A stretch of DNA of 64,000 nucleotides from Nonlabens dokdonensis DSW-6 (lineage in GTDB: Bacteria > Bacteroidota > Bacteroidia > Flavobacteriales > Flavobacteriaceae). The stretch covers positions 3,101,501-3,165,500 of the forward strand of contig NC_020156.1 in assembly GCF_000332115.1 (NCBI RefSeq). Reading direction: 5' to 3'. Shown one piece after another: positions 59,698 to 64,000 of this stretch. Positions within the stretch are counted from its first letter, which is position 1, and every line of letters starts with the position of its first letter. The notes beneath the pieces are model-generated. The model was not told the DNA's origin and did no database searches. It saw nothing but the letters and a program-made list of their open reading frames with translations. A program made the translations under genes and the position numbers.

Positions 59698-61068
59698 ATG
59701 GCACAGAAACCGTCTATTCCTAAAGGTACAAGAGATTTTAGCCCGCTAGAAGTACAGCGCAGGCAATACATCATGAACATTATCAAGCGTCATTTTGAAC
59801 TGTATGGATTCATGCCTATTGAAACGCCTAGTTTTGAGAACTCTGATACCTTGATGGGAAAGTATGGTGAAGAAGGCGACCGATTGATTTTTAAGATTCT
59901 TAATAGTGGAGAATACCTTAAAAAAGCAGATGCTAATTTGTTAGAAACAGGAAAAGAAAATCAGCTTACTTCTCAAATTTCAGAAAAGGCATTGCGCTAC
60001 GATCTTACCGTTCCTTTTGCGAGATACGTAGTCCAAAACCAAAACGATATTACCTTTCCGTTCAAGCGTTTTCAAATGCAAAACGTATGGCGAGCAGATC
60101 GCCCGCAGAAAGGTCGTTTCAGAGAATTTACACAATGCGATGCCGATGTGGTAGGAAGCGATTCCCTACTTCAAGAAGTAGAATTGATCCAATTATACGA
60201 CGCTGTTTTTACTGATTTAAAACTTACTGGTTGCACGATTAAAATCAACAACCGTAAGGTACTTGCTGGTATTGCTGAGGTTATGGACGCCGAAGATAAA
60301 TTGATCGACTTTACCGTAGCTCTGGATAAACTCGATAAAATAGGAAAAGATAAAGTACAGGAAGAAATGCGTTCTAAAGGCATTGATCAAGAAGCAATAG
60401 ACGTACTCGATCCTGTTTTTAGCCTTTCTGGTTCTTATGCAGATAAGATCGCTAGTATGAAAGACCTGCTTAAGGAGTCGCAAATAGGGCTTCAAGGAAT
60501 TGAGGAGTTAGAATTTATCAATTCCTTTATAGATGACACTGCATTAAAAAGTGCGGTTCTTGACCTAGATATTACGCTGGCTCGCGGTTTAAACTATTAT
60601 ACCGGTTGTATTTTTGAGGTTGCTGCTCCAGATGGAGTAGAAATGGGAAGCATAGGCGGCGGCGGCCGTTATGATGATTTGACCGGTATTTTTGGGCTGA
60701 AGAATGTGAGCGGTGTAGGAATCAGTTTTGGACTGGACCGTATTTATTTAGTGATCGAACAGTTGGGTCTATTTCCAGATTCCGTTAGAGCAGGAGTAGA
60801 GGTGTTGTTCATCAATTTCGGTGTGACAGAAGCGCGTTATTGTGCTGGATTGTTGTCTCGCTTTCGCGAAAGCGGAATCAAAACAGAGCTCTATCCCGAT
60901 AGCGCAAAGATGAAAAAACAAATGTCTTATGCAGACCGTAATGAGATTCCTTATGTAATTCTTGCTGGTGAAGATGAGATTGCGAGCGGTAAACTCAACC
61001 TTAAGAATATGCGCACGGGCGAGCAATCGCTGTTAACCGTGCAAGAGGTGATCGAGCGATTGAGATAA
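59698..61068 (+). CDS. hisS: Histidyl-tRNA synthetase
   Basis: A class II aminoacyl-tRNA synthetase of 456 aa. I start at [14 protein letters not shown] (59698): an in-frame ATG at 59587 adds 37 residues that do not fit the family and overlap a promoter-like box. Motif 1 region [14 protein letters not shown], motif 2 [23 protein letters not shown], the His-binding RGLNYYTG and GGGGRYDDL, and motif 3 [11 protein letters not shown] are all present. The anticodon-binding domain (about 365-456) begins at the palindrome copy at 60859, which encodes SRFRES (residues ~388-393) in a loop of that domain. No partner gene is coupled. Confidence 0.95.
   Translation: MAQKPSIPKGTRDFSPLEVQRRQYIMNIIKRHFELYGFMPIETPSFENSDTLMGKYGEEGDRLIFKILNSGEYLKKADANLLETGKENQLTSQISEKALRYDLTVPFARYVVQNQNDITFPFKRFQMQNVWRADRPQKGRFREFTQCDADVVGSDSLLQEVELIQLYDAVFTDLKLTGCTIKINNRKVLAGIAEVMDAEDKLIDFTVALDKLDKIGKDKVQEEMRSKGIDQEAIDVLDPVFSLSGSYADKIASMKDLLKESQIGLQGIEELEFINSFIDDTALKSAVLDLDITLARGLNYYTGCIFEVAAPDGVEMGSIGGGGRYDDLTGIFGLKNVSGVGISFGLDRIYLVIEQLGLFPDSVRAGVEVLFINFGVTEARYCAGLLSRFRESGIKTELYPDSAKMKKQMSYADRNEIPYVILAGEDEIASGKLNLKNMRTGEQSLLTVQEVIERLR
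60859..60874. repeat. 16-bp palindromic repeat, copy 15 (genic, hisS)
   Basis: Perfect CGCTTTCGCGAAAGCG, read as RFRES in the anticodon-binding domain of HisS. Confidence 0.9.
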
Positions 61069-61139
61069 CGAGATAAGGATCATTTTGTGTAATTTGTCGT
61101 TTTAAAAGATGCACTAGTTGGTATCAAAAACGATTTACC

Positions 61140-61691
61140 ATGAAATTTACTCCAGGCTTTTTACTATTTGTAGCATTATTGCTGTCTATATCTTCTGTCT
61201 CGCCCGCAATGGCGCAAAAAGATGTTTTTATCAAAGAATATCTAGAACGACTGGAAACCTCAAGAAATTACCTAGTTCTCGTGGCGCGTTCTATGCCTGA
61301 GGAGCATTACAGTTTTAAAGCTACACCAGCATCCATGAGCTTTGAAGAACACCTCATGCATATCACGTGGGCGATGGACTGGCACAGCCAGTCGTTAATG
61401 GATGGACGCAAAGCAAGAGACTGGAATACCGACATGGAATTGCAAGTAGATCAAAAGTCCAAAGAAGAAATGATTGCTAAAATCAATGAGACTTTTGATA
61501 CAACTATTGCTTTTATTTCTGATTTTGAAGTCAAAAGGCTTGAGGAACGTTTGGATTATTTTGGCGCAAATAGAACCAAAAGGCAAATTTTACTCTTACT
61601 ATCAGATCATATCACACACCACAGAGCTCAAATGCTTGTTTACCTGCGATTAAAAGGTATGAAACCACCTAGATATGTATTGTATCAATAA
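61140..61691 (+). CDS. Exported DinB-fold protein
   Basis: A 183-aa protein with a signal peptide (about 1-25, MKFTPGFLLFVALLLSISSV ending AMAQK). The DinB four-helix bundle follows, with the three metal-binding histidines in HLMHITWAMDWHSQ (about 65-78) and DHITHHRAQM (about 155-165). DinB-fold proteins bind divalent metals and often act as thiol S-transferases or unknown hydrolases. An exported form is common in Bacteroidetes. It follows hisS by 71 bp. Confidence 0.85.
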   Translation: MKFTPGFLLFVALLLSISSVSPAMAQKDVFIKEYLERLETSRNYLVLVARSMPEEHYSFKATPASMSFEEHLMHITWAMDWHSQSLMDGRKARDWNTDMELQVDQKSKEEMIAKINETFDTTIAFISDFEVKRLEERLDYFGANRTKRQILLLLSDHITHHRAQMLVYLRLKGMKPPRYVLYQ

Positions 61692-61751
61692 GCAAATAAT
61701 AAACGCAACAAAAACGTGCGTTTATCCCGGTAATTTACATGGGATAAAGAG

Positions 61752-61759
61752 TATATTTG
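61752..61759 (+). promoter_or_regulatory. -7-like box overlapping the Crp/Fnr start region
   Basis: TATATTTG ends 1 nt before the GTG at 61761, so either the start is later (a TTG at 61797) or the box is not used. Confidence 0.35.
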
Positions 61760-61760
61760 A

Positions 61761-62384
61761 GTGGATATAACAAGTTGTGGCACATTTAAAGAAACATTGA
61801 AACAATACAAGAACATATTAGAAAATATTAATAGATACGTTTCTCTAAACGAAGATGATGAGAAACAATTTATCTCTATTATAAGGACGACAAAAATAAA
61901 ACGAAGACAATTCATTGTCCAGCCAAATTTTATCTGTTCTCACCAAACTTATATACTAAACGGAGCTTTTAGAAGCTATTTTGTAAATGATGAAGGAATT
62001 GAACACACAATTCAATTTGGGATTGAGGATTGGTTTATAAGTGACTTTAACAGCTACGTAAATCAAAGTCCTGCTTCTTTATTTGTAGAAGCTTTAGAGG
62101 ACTCAACAGTTCAGCAAATCTCTTATGAAGATGTTGAAAATCTTTGTGATAGAAATCCAAAATTTGAACGTTTTTTTAGACTTGTAGCTCAAAAGTCATT
62201 TGCTTTTTCTCAACGAAGAGTTTTATCAAATTTAGGTAAGTCAGCCGAAGAACGATATTTAGAATTCCTTAATCTGTATCCTGCTATTGTCCAAAGAGTA
62301 CCTCAATATGCTTTAGCTTCCTATCTTGGAATGTCAGCAGAGTTTTTAAGTAAAATTAGAAAGCGTATTACTACAAAATCTTGA
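61761..62384 (+). CDS. Crp/Fnr-family regulator
   Basis: A 207-aa regulator with the cNMP-like beta-roll (about 35-130; QTYILNGAFRSYFVNDEG) and a C-terminal helix-turn-helix (about 170-207; YALASYLGMSAEFLSKIRKRI). It shares its C-terminal recognition helix pattern with the regulator at 54365 (SxxALSRIRKRI type). No Fe-S Cys cluster is seen. The frame opens with a GTG at 61761, but a promoter-like box touches it, so the real start could be the TTG at 61797. It may control the peroxiredoxin-SDR pair downstream. Confidence 0.8.
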   Translation: MDITSCGTFKETLKQYKNILENINRYVSLNEDDEKQFISIIRTTKIKRRQFIVQPNFICSHQTYILNGAFRSYFVNDEGIEHTIQFGIEDWFISDFNSYVNQSPASLFVEALEDSTVQQISYEDVENLCDRNPKFERFFRLVAQKSFAFSQRRVLSNLGKSAEERYLEFLNLYPAIVQRVPQYALASYLGMSAEFLSKIRKRITTKS

Positions 62385-62483
62385 ACTACTTCAAGAATAT
62401 TTCCTAAACCAGTTCATTTTTAAAGTTGGCGCATTGCCACACCTTTGTAAAGTCAATTTTGGCTTTATATTAAACAAAGAAAA

Positions 62484-63104
62484 ATGAATACAGAAACAAA
62501 TTCTTACCAAGAAAATTTAAAAGAACTACGTACAAATTTAGGAACAATGCTTCCTAAAGACGCATTAAATGTTTTCGACCAAGATGCAGAAAACCTACAA
62601 TCCAACCATAATTCCATTTTAAAACTACAAGTTGGAGACAAAGCACCAGATTTTTCACTTTCTAATGCAACGGACAAAACAACCAAACTTTCAGAATTAC
62701 TTAAAAAAGGCAAAGTTGTACTTACTTTTTACAGAGGTTCTTGGTGTCCTTATTGCAATCTTCAATTAGCTCACTATCAAAAATCATTGACTGAAATTCA
62801 CGATTTAGGCGCAGAATTAGTTGCTATTTCACCCCAAACACCTGATGAATCTTTAAACGTAAAAGAAAAGAACGAACTTGATTTTGAGGTTTTAAGCGAT
62901 AATGGAAATATTGTTGCAAGAAAATATACAACTGTTTTTAAAAATGCAGATGCACCAGTAAATACAATGACCGAACTCGGTTTCAACTTTGATGCACATT
63001 ATTCTGACGACTCAAGGGAATTGCCAATTCCAGCGGTATTTGTTATCGAAAATGACGCAACTGTTTCTTTTGCAAAATCTTTGGGTGGCGATTATAGAAA
63101 TTGA
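62484..63104 (+). CDS. Peroxiredoxin-like (AhpC/TSA) protein with early stop
   Basis: A 206-aa thioredoxin-fold protein of the AhpC/TSA-like group: VGDKAPDFSLSN (about 50-61), then the active site FYRGSWCPYCNLQLAHYQ (about 81-98, CxxC), and a cap with LPIPAVFVIENDATVSFAKSLGGDYRN. The frame stops at TGA (63102), yet the 12 codons after it read VEVSEIINALKK and then TAA, exactly the usual C-terminus of the family. So the gene appears to carry a recent nonsense change (likely CGA to TGA) or a sequencing error. The shortened protein would lack only the last helix. It lies upstream of an SDR gene. Confidence 0.85.
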   Translation: MNTETNSYQENLKELRTNLGTMLPKDALNVFDQDAENLQSNHNSILKLQVGDKAPDFSLSNATDKTTKLSELLKKGKVVLTFYRGSWCPYCNLQLAHYQKSLTEIHDLGAELVAISPQTPDESLNVKEKNELDFEVLSDNGNIVARKYTTVFKNADAPVNTMTELGFNFDAHYSDDSRELPIPAVFVIENDATVSFAKSLGGDYRN

Positions 63105-63148
63105 GTAGAAGTTTCAGAAATCATTAACGCTTTAAAAAAATAAAAACA

Positions 63149-63982
63149 ATGAAAAATAAAATATGGTTAATCACAGGAATATCGAGCGGATTGGGTAAAG
63201 CACTTGCTGAATCTGTAATTGAACAAGGAGATTTTGTAATCGGCACATTCCGAAAGCAATCGCAAGTTGATGAATTTAATAAAAACAGTACTAAAAACGC
63301 ACAGGCAATTTTATTGGATATAACCAATGAAAAGAGCATTGAGGACAATATCAAAAACATTATTTTTGAACACGGAAAAATTGATGTTTTAGTCAACAAT
63401 GCAGGGATGGGATTTGTTGGAGCAGTTGAAGAAACATCATTAAAGGAGGTAAGAACTGTCTTTGAACCTAACTTTTTTGGAACTCTAAAAATGACACAGT
63501 CTGTTTTACCATATATGCGTAAAGAAAAGAGCGGAAACATTGTTCAGATTTCTTCACACGGAGGAATTAAGGCTTTTGCAGGTTTTGGTATTTACAACGC
63601 CAGCAAATTTGCTTTAGAAGGCTTTAGTGAGGCAATGGCACAAGAAGTTGCACTTTTGGGTATAAAGGTTTCTATAGTTGAGCCAGGACCATTCAGAACA
63701 AATTTCGCAGGAAATGGACTTGGACAAGCGGAAAATGTAATTGACGACTATTCCAATACAGCAGGAGCATTTAGAACTAAATTAAAAAGTGTTGACGGAA
63801 AACAAGAAGGCGACCCAGTAAAAGCATCCAAAGCAATTATAGACTTGGTGAATTCCGAAAATCCAACGCTTCGTTTACCTCTTGGAAAAGTTGCATTAAT
63901 GACAATCGGAATGAAATTAGACAGCATAAAATCGGACTTGGAAATAAACCGAAAAACCTCTGAAAACGCTGTGTACGGATAA
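63149..63982 (+). CDS. Short-chain dehydrogenase/reductase
   Basis: A 277-aa NAD(P)-dependent SDR. The cofactor motif is TGISSGLGKALAES (about 8-21), then NNAGMG, the catalytic Ser in IVQISSHGG, and YNASKFALEGFSEA with the Tyr-Lys dyad. The C-terminal PGPFRTNFAG and the following variable region decide the substrate, which I cannot name; the family acts on sterols, ketones or sugars. It starts 5 bp past the natural end (63143) of the peroxiredoxin-like frame, so the two may be co-transcribed. The window ends just after its stop. Confidence 0.88.
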   Translation: MKNKIWLITGISSGLGKALAESVIEQGDFVIGTFRKQSQVDEFNKNSTKNAQAILLDITNEKSIEDNIKNIIFEHGKIDVLVNNAGMGFVGAVEETSLKEVRTVFEPNFFGTLKMTQSVLPYMRKEKSGNIVQISSHGGIKAFAGFGIYNASKFALEGFSEAMAQEVALLGIKVSIVEPGPFRTNFAGNGLGQAENVIDDYSNTAGAFRTKLKSVDGKQEGDPVKASKAIIDLVNSENPTLRLPLGKVALMTIGMKLDSIKSDLEINRKTSENAVYG

Positions 63983-64000
63983 AAACGTGCCAAAACAAAG

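Overview
The window is an AT-rich chromosome segment from a member of the Flavobacteriia (Bacteroidetes), most likely a marine Flavobacteriaceae. The evidence is an LpxC-FabZ fusion, a PorX-type regulator, two secreted proteins with C-terminal type IX secretion (T9SS) sorting domains, TAnnTTTG promoter boxes, start codons that rarely have a strong Shine-Dalgarno, and several Bacteroidetes-typical families of unknown function. I cannot fix genus or species. No rRNA, tRNA, CRISPR array or transposase was seen.

Layout. 1-673 is the N-terminal part of a deoxyribosyltransferase/TIR-like protein cut by the window edge. 0.86-11.3 kb is mostly housekeeping: lysA, sucC, aroB, proline dehydrogenase, alanine dehydrogenase, tsaE and porX, with small membrane proteins between them. 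11.4-18.7 kb is a long co-directional block (HD phosphohydrolase, lpxD, lpxC-fabZ, lpxA, efp, a second lpxD-like gene, an NTF2-like gene, sucD) that makes lipid A precursors and ends at a strong hairpin. 18.8-22.4 kb holds fabG, a VWA-like membrane protein and an SPFH protein. 22.5-26.1 kb holds a T9SS-secreted protein, repeat-rich non-coding DNA and panB.

26.2-37.2 kb is an accessory region. It carries a mobile mystery A/B (XRE regulator plus Fic) pair with its own operators, a T9SS-secreted carbohydrate-binding-type protein, unknown small genes, a 5'-truncated PH-domain pseudogene, an HNH protein, and a tightly coupled three-gene operon (35.2-36.8, 34.6-35.2, 32.6-34.6 kb) in which two adjacent proteins each carry a single phospholipase-D half-site. 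That operon is the best candidate for an undescribed, possibly defensive, system. From murA (37.2 kb) onward the window returns to core genes, interrupted by five tandem ~157-bp units (39.2-40.0 kb). It includes two pseudouridine synthases, tsaC, an aldehyde dehydrogenase, a ParDE-like toxin-antitoxin pair with a perfect operator palindrome, an LpxR-like protein, an M42 peptidase, an acyl-CoA desaturase, two Crp/Fnr regulators, pirin, ogt and hisS. At the right end a peroxiredoxin-like gene has an apparent early stop 12 codons before a second stop.

The most striking genome-scale signal is the 16-bp perfect palindrome CGCTTTCGCGAAAGCG. Eleven perfect and four one-mismatch copies lie in 64 kb, about half in genes. 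In six of eight genic copies it is read as Ala-Phe-Ala-Lys-Ala (or AYAKA/AFEKA), and in two of those it forms the end of a signal peptide.
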